DNA of 64,000 nt from Elmis aenea (Eukaryota > Arthropoda > Insecta > Coleoptera > Elmidae): positions 9,713,222 through 9,777,221 of the forward strand of contig OX393583.1 of assembly GCA_947652605.1 (NCBI GenBank), given 5' to 3'. The translations under genes and the position numbers were made by a program. Under the pieces are notes generated by a model. That model ran no database searches, was not told the DNA's origin, and worked only from the letters and a program-made list of their open reading frames with translations. Shown here in pieces: positions 23,201 through 35,200 of this stretch; positions within the stretch are counted from its first letter, which is position 1; the number at the start of each line of letters is the position of its first letter.

Positions 23201-26200
23201 CGACTTTAAAATATTTTAATTGCCTTAGTAATACTAATAAAAATCGAGATAGCTCGAAAAATATTAACTTTAGGTATAGGATATGCTTAATAGTTTCGAA
23301 AGACAATTAAATTCTCTACAAGAATATGCAAAAATATACAGGGTGTTCTATTTAAAAAAATTACATTTTCATATGTGCCGCTCAAACGAAACACCCTGTA
23401 TATTTGAAAATAATTTTAGGTTATGTATAAAATAGGTTGGCACAATATTTGTATTAAACATTTTTTGATATTTTCATTAATAAAGGAGCTATCGAAGAAT
23501 CTCAGGGTCGTGGTGCACCCTGTATATTTCTAAGAAAATTGTATTACCGATAAAATTTGGTGCATGGCCTAAAACTAATTTTAAGGTAAAAAAAAGTTGT
23601 AGTGGTAGAGTTCGAATATCGGATATGGTAGCTATAATATTTGAGATAACGAATTTTTGGTTATTTGATTTTGTTCATTAGTTTATGTGGTACCTGTAAA
23701 AATTGCTGCAAACGCTCAATCCTGTATTCGTAATATGATTTTGTATGATCATCATTTGCCAATAAACTTGTGAACGCACTTGCAAAAACAACTAAACATA
23801 TATTGTAAATTATTATAATTTGAGTGCTTGCAAATACTTGTGACACAGTGACAGGAACAACATCCCTCAATCCACCACCCACAACAATATTAATAATGTA
23901 CATGTATGCAAGACCAATGGACTCGGTCAGACTAGCTGCTTCGACAAATGTTGTTGGTTGTGTGACGTCAGTTGAATTTCTGTATTTACAAGGTTCTGTG
24001 GATGAACACGCCGACACCCACCTAAAACATTACATTAAAAAAAATCATTAGAATGAATCATAAATTCATGAAAATACGACCGCTTGAGTAAAATATACAA
24101 ACATAATCTATTTTATATGTATGGAAAAGCAATGTGTCGCGCAATATTAAAATGCGGTAATTATAGTTTTAGTTCTTTTTAAACATTTGGGGGGGATTTG
24201 GTCCCCTAATCCTCCCCTTGCGTACGCCACAGATGTTAAGCATAAAAAAATATTAAAAACTGCTTAATCATGACGTCTATTTACACTATCAATATCTGTA
24301 AACTATTGGTTGAAATTAAAAAGTCGTCTCGTAGTACCGTACCTACCCCTTCACTGTCAGGTAATTTTTGTATGCACAGGGCGCGTCTGTGTCGGATTTT
24401 TTGTTTTTAAAAGAAAAATTCTGGTGGATGCGTCGGGTTAAAAATTAAGCTAATTGTCATTCAAATTATTTATTATCTTTGTTATTTGGGGAGTAACGAA
24501 AAAGTTTTTTTCACGAAGGTTGTTGAAATTTATTAGCTATATAACCTACAATTAATTTTAAATGCACAGAGTATCTAGTTTTCGAGGATTAATATGCTAC
24601 TTTACTATTTCAAATGGAACACCCTGTATATTTTAATGTTTTCTTGCGTTGCTACGAAAGTTTGGTTGCTAGGAAAGTCGACGAGACAAAACTTTCTGAT
24701 AAAACAACTCGTCCTACGGACTCGTTGTTTTATTTTTGACAGTTGTGTACTAGAAAGAGATGTAAATATGACATTAAGTGTAGGGGAAAGTCGGGTAATA
24801 TCAGACAGTGGGTAATATCGGACAAGTGGTTTTTCGGGCACTTGCCATGCACAGAGGCACCTGTCGCGATATTGGCTGTTGACAGGAACTAGTAGAAGGA
24901 AAACGCACACTACATTAGAATGCGTCGTTTCCGTGTGTCAAAGCAATAGAGTTTTTTCTGTTTAGAGAGTGTTTTTTTGTGGACGAAGCTAAGTTTGGAG
25001 TGCTGATCCTGCTTAAACGTATAAGTACAATCACTTTCTAAGTGTATTGGTAGCAACAAGAAATAATTTTTTTAATGTTTTACGCTTAAATCTGATCAGG
25101 CCTGGACAGCAATAAAAACTTGTTTGGATAACCAAAAATATGTAATTTTCTAAACATTAAATCATGTTCGATATAACCCTCCAACTTTTTGAATGGGCAA
25201 AAAGTAAGGTCTTTTTCGATTGCCTAAAAATGGTAAAAAATTTCCCCCTAGGGGTAATTGCTTTTATGGGTTTTAGTACAACATATCTAAGTATGCTTTG
25301 ATGCGTAGTATGGTCAAATTGAGCCTTTAACAAATTTAAAAATAGTAAAAAAGCTTAACCGTCCGATATAACCCGACCTTCCCCTATTATTAGTTCTGCA
25401 AAAATTGGCACTTCAGCTAAGCTTTTAGTTCATCGTTAAGAGTAGAAAAAATAACCTGTATTGATATAAAAGTTGGACAGCCCTGTCCTAAAATGAAGGA
25501 GATGTGTGGGTAAATAGATATAAAAAAAGGCCATATCATTAACAAAAATACTGTTTGTCCGACTTAATTTGCACATCGCTGCAGGTCCACAGTTTAACAG
25601 TGACTTTAAATGATTGTTCAGGTTGCCCCGTGTCATCCGAATAGATGTTTTGCATTATGCCACGTTAGAGTATAATTATTGTCTGCATTTTTCAGATAAC
25701 AAAATAGGTAAAAATGGACTTTATTTTGATTCTAAACTCAGTGGTGCACGAAGTGTTAAAGAAATAGTGAATTTACCGCTCAAGGCACGACTTTTTTTTA
25801 CAATTTGGGATTCAAAAATGACTGTCGCCATAATAAAAATATCCAAAACCCCCAAAATATTGAAATGTTCGGAATTCTGCAAAACACATTTTTTATAGAT
25901 AAAATTTTATGTAAAAAATATTCTTTTCTAGCAACAATAAAAACTATAGCAAACTTTTAAATTTAGAACCAGGTTATTGTTTTTTTCTGGTTTTTGTTTT
26001 GCTTAATGTCGTAGTGGTGATTAATTTTGATAATACTTACCATAGGCACGTCATGATTTGAATTATAAACAAAACCCAGTACACCAAGTAAGACCAACGC
26101 AGATGCGTCTTCAACGTTAGCGTCTTTTGGCACAGATTGTAATACTGCACGAGATAAACAATCCTAAAAACCCTGTTAGAAAAGAAGTACGAAATTATAT

Positions 26201-29200
26201 CTTCATTCGATGTTGCCAGACCAACAAACAACTCGAAAGGAAAGCAAACAAACAAATCCAACCAGAACATTGTCATAGATGTCAAGTATCTCCTTCGAAT
26301 CACAGCAAACTCTTTGATAAAAATTCCGGATTCTGGATCGACGTACGACAAGTGTGATCCAACATATATTTTAATTAAGAAGATGACGTCCAAAATGTAG
26401 ATAAACGGTTTCCACCATGCATTCAATACAGACTTGGTCATGACAATCATGGTCATTAGCATAAGGCTCGATAGGGAGGCCACATGGACACACATTATGT
26501 ACGACCAAAATTTATATGCTTTGCTATTGTGGTTAATAATTGCCGATAAGGTTCTGTAAATATTAAGTTTAACAGTTTGTCTTATTTGCATAGAGGAGGT
26601 TCCTTTTGACTGTGAGATAGAAACGTCATCGTCCATCTCCACGACAAATTTGGACGACGGGATGTATTCCATGTTTAAAAAGTTACCTTGTCTAACTTTC
26701 TGGACTACTTTGGCGTGTTCGGCAATAATTTTATGAAAGAGGTTGCTGTTTATTGCCAACAAATTCAAGTGGACTTTCGCCTTAACTGTGATCGTTTGTC
26801 TGGTTTGGCCGTGTTTTTTAAAACAACCAAAAACTCCACCTTTTCCAAGGGTACACACTTTGGTCATAGCCACTTGAACGTCTACTTTTCCCTTGTTAAC
26901 AAAAAATAGTAAACCTTGTACGTCGTTACAGCGTATGATTTCTGCGTCCTTTTTGTAATGGAATTCCTCTAGGTACACGCCGAATTGCCTAAAAAAACTG
27001 TCATCTTCACCAGAAAATAAATCCACAGCTTGCAAAGTTGATGAGTATAAGAAGAAAGCCAAATCTTCGTGTAAATGTGGATGAAACTTGCTGAACGCAT
27101 TTTTTATGTTACAGTCATGTGTTTTATTCCAGATGTGTTCGTAGTGGTTGATGGTTCCATGTGCAATGTCTTCATCAATATATTCGGAATCCATAAATTT
27201 TTTAAAGGTTTTAACTTGTTCTCGATAAATTGTTAAGTGTTTGTTGCTAACACCCACCTGTAAATTTATCAGAATATTAATAGAGTAAAAATGTGGAGTA
27301 CAGCTAAAATTCAAAGCTATCTCAAATGTGTAATCACTAGAGGTGGGCGATATATCGATATATTGACAATTATTGATATATCTATAATTGATATTCGAAT
27401 ATGTGAATTTACTGGTAATTAGTTCATACAGCATTTAAACTTTAAACCAATGTAGGTACCTACTCATAAATAAATGAAAAGATATTTAAGGGTAATATGA
27501 AGGTTCTAGGGCAAGTACCCCCTGGACCAGGCCTCGGCAACCCTCGGCCCGCCATTTGTCGATCTGGCCCACCAAGTATTAAAACACCAAATGCACACAA
27601 AAAAAAATCGTTATGCAGGGTGAGTCATTAGTGCGGGATCGGTCGATTGTGGCTAAACGGTTTGTGATGGGAAGTTGATTCAAACGCTATTTCATACAGT
27701 TTTTTCTTCCGAACGCGATAAAAATATTTTCAAATATACAGGGCGAGTCACCTCTCTGGNNNNNNNNNNNNNNNNNNNNNNNNNNNNNNNNNNNNNNNNN
27801 NNNNNNNNNNNNNNNNNNNNNNNNNNNNNNNNNNNNNNNNNNNNNNNNNNNNNNNNNNNNNNNNNNNNNNNNNNNNNNNNNNNNNNNNNNNNNNNNNNNN
27901 NNNNNNNNNNNNNNNNNNNNNNNNNNNNNNNNNNNNNNNNNNNNNNNNNNNNNNNNNNNCTGCAGAGCTCTTTTAAGCATGTTTAATTTTTCTTGGATGG
28001 TCTCTGGGGTACCCATTTCTTTGGCTCTGTGGAAAACAAAGAAGGACTACATCGCTACAACTTATCTACTCTACATCGGAGGAGTAACCAACAGAATATC
28101 GAAAATACTCCAAAAACACATCAATACAGTCTTCAACGCTCCAGTGACGCTCTCCAATAAACTAAGAAGAACGCCTGGCTCAGGATTGAATCACACGGGC
28201 ATATATAGCATACCCTGCTCCTGTGGAAAAGTGTATATAGGACAGACTGGCAGAAGCATACAAACGCGCCTTAAAGAACATGAAGGGCAAACAAAAAGAA
28301 TACAAATAGAAAAATCGGCCGTAGCAGAACATGCCCAGGACATGGGGCATACCATACTTTTCGACGACACAAAATTACTGGCCCGCGCCAACGACTTCTG
28401 GCCTAAACTATTTAGGGAATCTATGGAAATTGCCAAGAACCCCAACAACTTTAACAGAGACACAGGCCTGCAACTACCAAGCATTTGGAAACCGGTCATC
28501 AAGAAATCGCTGAGGCGAAACGAACACCACGCACCACGCCTCCTCAGCTGGATATATAAACCTTGCAACAAACGCAGCAATTCAGTCGTTTGATAAAGAC
28601 CAACATAGGATGGTCGAAACGTCACACAAATCAAGAAGACGCGGTTCCAAACCCGGGAACATGGATTGTAACAATTATGTTATGTTTTTTTAGTAGTTAT
28701 TGGTGTGTTAAGATATTGCATTTTTTTGTCATTTTGTATTGCAACATTATTTTTTGATTAAAGTTTTTGTTGGTGTGCCCTCGCGTGCCCTTGAATATTA
28801 AAAAAAGATGATACTTTAATTAAACTATAAAGTATTAGTTTTAATTGCCTTCTTGCTCATCTTTTTCCATCGTTTCGAGTGATTCTACTTGCTGTTCCGT
28901 TCTTCCGTTAAAGGCTTATCTTATCATTCATTGTGTGTTTTCACGCAAGTTTATTTGTGAAAGTTGGGTTACAAAACACGGGAAATACAAAGTTTAATTA
29001 AAATTGTTAAATATTGTTTTCTTTTTTTTTCAGTCAATACACTTTTCTTGGTTTCTCGCTTATCATCAGTTGACTTTTTTATCTAACTAATATTTATTAT
29101 TTAGATTTTACTTTGAATGTAATGAAGTTAGTATGTAATTTGAAATACACTTTTTATTACTATTAGTACTGACATATAATTTTTTTGTTTATGTGTACAG

Positions 29201-32200
29201 GGTGATTCAAATTCGGGGGCGATCATGGGGATCTCGCTTATAACTGAAGATAGAGGGTAGGTTTAAATTTGGCAAAGTTTCTAAATTTATTGCTCATCAA
29301 TAATATCAAAACAGATTTGAAATATCTTCAACTGTTTTTGATAAAATTTAAAAACACTGGAAAAATGACTTTTCGTTTTTTGCTTTAACTTTTTTATTTA
29401 TAATTTTTTTAAAATCTGTTAAAACTCTTACATGGCCACTTTTTATTTTACTTTTAATGATGCCATCAATTTTTTGCTGTGCCGATTTCGTTTTGTTTTA
29501 AACTCTTATGGACGACAAGCTTGATTTTCATCTAGTTAGCTAGAACTTTTTTTTCTGATCTAACAAATGTGTTAGGTACATGATTAATGATTATGTTATT
29601 TAAATAGACAACGTATTTATTGGAAAAAAAAAGCTTTTCTTTCGTTCAATATATCTAATAAGTAAATGAAAATCAAGTTTGTCGCCCATAACAAATTAAA
29701 AAGTTAGTACCTATAAAAGTAAAATAAAATGTGGCAATGTAAAAGTTTTTACAGATTAAAAAAATAAATAAAAAAGTTGTAGCAAAAAAAATCATTTTTT
29801 TCAGTTTTATCAAAAACAGTTGAAGACATTTCAAATCTGTTTTGATATTATTCATGAGCATAAAATTTAGCAACTTTGCCAAATTTGAACCAACCCTCTA
29901 TCTTCAGTAATAAGCGAGATAGCCCTTGAATTTGAATCACCCTGTATATGCCTTAAAGTAGATTTTTAAAAATTCACTTTAAAAATGCATTTTACCCTAA
30001 ACCCTATTTTAACCATCAGAATTAGGTCCTCCATTTATTTTTATTTTTGACGCACTTTAGCAAGGACGCGGAACCACGGTGCGACTCGGTGATGGTGGCG
30101 ATCCGCGATTACTATAATAAGTAACCTGGTTACTTAGTTAAGTAACTTGGTTATTTATTATAGTGATCGCGGATCGCCACCATCACCGCGCCGGTGTGAG
30201 TTGACCTCAAGGGAATTGTAGTTGAGATAACAATATGTCTAGTTACTTACTTGGAAAGTAGTAATTTTTGCCAGCAAATACCATCGCATTATGTACAAAC
30301 ACATAAAAAAGCACACAAACATTATACTTTCGTTCGCATTTTGTATCGAAAAGAGACCGCCGATCGCCGCTGTAAACAACGTTGTAATAAGATATGCGCA
30401 GTATAAGAACACCATGTAAGGTTCCACTTGGTCTTTAAAATAGGATCGAGCAATCCAAGAATCTTCACGGCAGACAACTTTCGTGTGGTCGCTATTTGGT
30501 GGGCATGTTGCCATCTGGACAAACAAAGCACATCCTCCTAACGTAAATCCTATGATGACAAAATGCTTTACGGCTTGCAGCACTGCAGAGTACTTATATC
30601 TGATGTCGTTCTGCAAGTACGATAAGAACGACATGAACCGGTAAAGTTGCATCGAATTTATAAAGGTTAACAAAGTAGCATCCACCAGATTCCTGTTTTT
30701 GCGACCAAAAACATCTCCTAATTGCATCCAACTGTACGGTACGGCACTAAATAAATCCACAACAAAGGAAGTTGTTAAGTAATGTTTCGCTGTATATAAA
30801 GGGTGTGATACAAGAATACCCTGTTCGTTGTAGTACTGGCAGTGCATTCTTATGTAAATATCTATTAATGCTATGGCGTTCGCACATATACCGTAAACAG
30901 TAGTGTAGCTGCCATATTCAAAGAACACGCTATGAATAAATATGAACATCATTGTTCGAGTGAACATAATGACGCTTCTAAAGGAATCCCAAAAAAGAAA
31001 AAACCTTCCATGAGGATCAATTGGTTTACGAAGTGCAAATATTCGTAGAAATGACCAAAACCCTGTAAATAAAAAATTGTTATAAAGTATGCCACATTGT
31101 TTTTTTAAATTTGACCCACAGTCAGGTTCGTCATAATGGTACCTTTCCAATTGAGAGTAAACTACTCTGGATAGCAGCGTCGCCAATGGATACACCCCCT
31201 GAGAGTAACTCGCGTAATAGCGGCGAGCTACTCTCCGAGAGCTGATATTTATTAGGGTCTCTATAAACAGCGTAAGGACAGGCGCTGGACAACTTTCTGA
31301 TGGCGATACGGTCGAGTTTCGCTTGCCACTAGGCTGCGACCTCCAGATTTTATAAAGTTTGCATGGAGATTACAGACAGTTGTAGGTACACATTTTATTT
31401 TTTTCTTCAAAGTGTTTAAGTGTGTCTTTAAAAGATATTAGTGATAGTTGTGTAAGTTATTACCATACGTAAATTTCATAAGTTAATTTAAATACAATTA
31501 TTTTTTTAATTTTTAAGAAAATGTGCATTGTATTATTTGTCTACATCAACTTAATAGCAATGATTGGAATTAATAATGTAATTTTGTCATAAAATATGAA
31601 ATGAAATTGACGAATCTATACTTTTCAGTTGCTCATTGGACATTGAAACAGGAATAAAGTAAACAATTGTTTGCAACTTAATTATCATAATTAATTACAG
31701 CTGCTTAATATTCGTATCAACACATTTATCTATCTTAAAAACAAAGATTTATGTGGCATAGCAAAGCCGTTATTAAATAACTTTGTTAAGTTAGGTATGG
31801 GGGTTCTTCATTTGATAAATTTCATTGAATTAAAAATATTTTTTAAACGTAAAAATAAAAAATATGTTTATTATAACGTCTTGTTTTTTACTCGTTAAAA
31901 GCAGGGCTCAAAACCGAAAAAAAAATTGGGTAACGGTTCATCGAAATCAAGAACTTTATTTGTAAAACGGTTTGGCTAAAAACCAGTTTTTTTTTTTTTT
32001 TAATTAAAAACCGGTTTACTGTAAAAAACCAATTTCACTTTTAAACCGGTTTTTGACATTATTTGAACTAGGAATGCAAATTATGAAAAGATATCTATTT
32101 ATAATTTTATAATATATGTACAGGGTGGCCTATTTTCGATGCCCATACAGGGTATCTCGGTTATTATTAGATATAGTAAAAAACTAAGTACATAGTCTTG

Positions 32201-35200
32201 ATTTCTTTTTTAGAGTGAAATTCATTGCCGTAAACAGAATTTTGATATCTTTTTTAATTTTTGAAATATAGCCAAAAACCGATTTTCGGCACTTTTCAAA
32301 AATGTTAAATATCTCGCTTAAACGAAAAGATAGAGAAAAACTTTAAAGACATTTTTTGCATTTTTCGTCCTTAATTTTTATTTTTTTTTTACTCATACGA
32401 ATATTGATATATCACACCTAACTTGTTTATTTTAAATGGCAACCATAGTTGGCTTTGACATAAATTGAAAGCTTATTTTTTGCGCTTTTCAAAAATATAT
32501 AGTTTGCTTAAGGTTGCTATTTAAAATAAGAAAGATAGGTGTAATATATCAATATTCGTATGAGTAAAAAAAAATTGAACATCGTTATCTTATTAAGGAC
32601 AAAAAACCATGCCAAAAATGTGTTTAAAGTTTTTCTCTATCTTTTCGTTTAAGCGAGATATTTAACATTTTTGAAAAGTGCCAAAAATCGGTTTTTGGCT
32701 ACATTTCGAAAATTAAAAATGATATCAAAAATCTGTTAACGGCAATAAATTGAGAAGATCGTTCAATGGTAACAATCGATAGGTACTTTAGAAGCTAAAA
32801 TTTCATACCTACGGGGACTTTATTATTCAGAAAATTCTAATGTAATTAAAACTGCATCTGCTTTAAGCAAGCTAGTCTTAAGTCCCATAGGAATTCAACG
32901 ACAAAATGTATTACTTTGTGTTAAATTGTTTGACGAAAACAACATTACTGCTTTGAAAATGTTCCAAAATGATTTAAAAATGAATTTCTAATTGGTGGAA
33001 AATAGTAAATTGCAAAAATGTATATGAAGGGCAACGTCTTCGAGATCAATATGCAGAACCAATAACAAACTTGCAACCTGAAAACTTGGCATTTTTGAAA
33101 AATTTTGTAGAATGTGTTAAGAAATGGGATGAGTTAGAAATTAATAACATTGGTTAACGAAACGTTAAGTTGACAAACCAGACATTTTCTTCATTAACAC
33201 ATACTTGCAATACGTTACTATTATTGACAAAATATTTATTTAAGCAACATAAAATACAATTTGTATTGTTGGGAAAATTTCAAACAGATCCATTGGAAGC
33301 AAGATTTGTTCAATATAGACAAATGAGTGGAGCTTGTTATAATATAAGTGTAGAACAAGTTTTAGAATCCGAAAGAAAATTAAGAACCATTAATCTGTTA
33401 AAATTAAAATCAGCGAGTTACGGAAACTTTGAAATTAAAACCTTATTTTTTGAGTTATCACAAAATGACAATGAATATTCCACTCATAACATAAGTAACC
33501 AATCAAAACATACTATTCAGCCAATAAGACTCGACTCTCGCTGAAGACACCGCAAGTTGAGGTGTCTCAGCGAAAACACCATGACTAGGTCTATTTTTCA
33601 CAGTAGGCCTCCTCAGTTACGCTTAGTTACACATAAACATGTTGAATTTGTCAAAATGACTACAAGCGGTCGTTTTTCTTCGTTTAATTAAAAAATAATG
33701 TTGTTAAAATAAATATAATACCTAACTTATTTACCTATCTGTGATTTAATAAATTTATTAACAAATATATATATTTTTTTTATTCGCGGAATATTCATTT
33801 GAATACCACTCTTGGTAAAGATTTTTTTAAGAAAATACTTCCGTTTTCCATGTAAACTTGTTCCAAAATATCACTCGAGCAAATTTCATTTAAAAATACC
33901 CCTCCAGCTGCGCTGTCGGGGTATTTTTGATGCAATTTGCTTTCGTGATATTTCAACTGGAACAAGTTTCCATGGAAACCCAAAAGTATTTTTAAAAAAA
34001 TCTTCACCACTAATATTGACGAATTAAACAAATTATTTGAGGACATAGGTCGACATATTGACGTTATAGATATGAATTTATGGTTTTGATTTATATTGGA
34101 GGATACGTAATAAATAAGTTGCAAACTAAAATAAAATGTAAAATTTGTCTTAATTATCTAAAGGCTGCCATACACGATCCGTAAAAACTGAGAGGAAAAA
34201 CTGATCAGGCCGGCCTGTCCGGAATTCCTGATTAGGCCTGAATACCCTCTACGCTACGCCATACACGGTCTCTTTATGCTTTCAGTTCGGCTTCAGTTTT
34301 CGCTCGCGCCTCTATTAGTCAATAGTACTTTGTAGTGTGCCTTTAATAAGAAATGATATTATTATGGTTTATTCGGACGATTTGCTAGCTATTATTGCTA
34401 TTGGGTTAGTAGTTGCCACTAAATGGCAGCAAATAAGTGCACGAAAGAGACGCATGTGGTGTAAGGAGTGGTTGTTGAAAAGGAGCACGTTTTTCCACAT
34501 AAAACTCCTCTCGGAGAAAGTGTTGGCCAAAAGATTGGCTTAACTACTTAAGAATGGACGAGGAAATTCTTTGGTTCTTGTCCTCCCCTTACATTTCGTT
34601 TGCCAAAGACATGGTTCTGACTCGTATATGGAAATAAATTCCTCCATGTTTTCCCGAAACATTTTGAACATAAAACGAACTAACTAAACTTTAAAGGGAA
34701 CAAACTTTTAACTAAACTAGAGAAAAAAACGTCAAAACAAGCGACTAATCGTAGCGGCTAACCGTGCTGGACTGACGATTTGGCCTGAAGTACACGATCA
34801 GTTTCAGGTGGTTTGAACAGGCCGTCCGGAAATCCTATTGAAGTTTCAATTTGATTTCGGCCGCCTGAACAGGCCATTTGCTTCAGGCAATACTGACGGT
34901 TTTTTGCCACAAACGATCCGGAAATCCGGACAGGCCGGCCTGATCAGTTTTTCCTTTCAGTTTTTACGGATCGTGTATGGCAGCCTTAACAGAGGATAAA
35001 ATTCTACCAAATTATGAAAAATGTGAATGTTTATTTTTATATAAATGACTTAGATCGTGGTGGCTTAAAAATCCCAAAAGACTTTATTGTTCAAATTTTG
35101 TGTGCTATGTATAAAGTGTTTCAGGTTTTAATAAGCGAAATGTATGAAGAAATTTTTTTAAAAACAAAAAATCAAAAAGATAATAATTTACGTTATAGGA

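Larger units (their letters stand above)
21475..23526. mobile_element. Composite foldback element built from a DDE transposon
   Basis: Arms start with ACCCTGAGATTCTTCGATAG (left) and end CTATCGAAGAATCTCAGGGT-CGTGGTGCACCCTGTATA (right). The inner arms (about 22485-22690 and 23100-23325) pair over 200 bases through CATGGAGGTAAGTCGTAATTTTTC and its complement. The centre contains two oppositely oriented copies of the C-terminal tail of a transposase. The left arm is interrupted by a PIF/Harbinger MITE at 21716-22202. Lies in channel intron 8. Confidence 0.85.

Noticed and set aside
27675..28016. Open frames spanning the run of N
   Set aside because: They only look open because the 200 unknown bases contain no stop.
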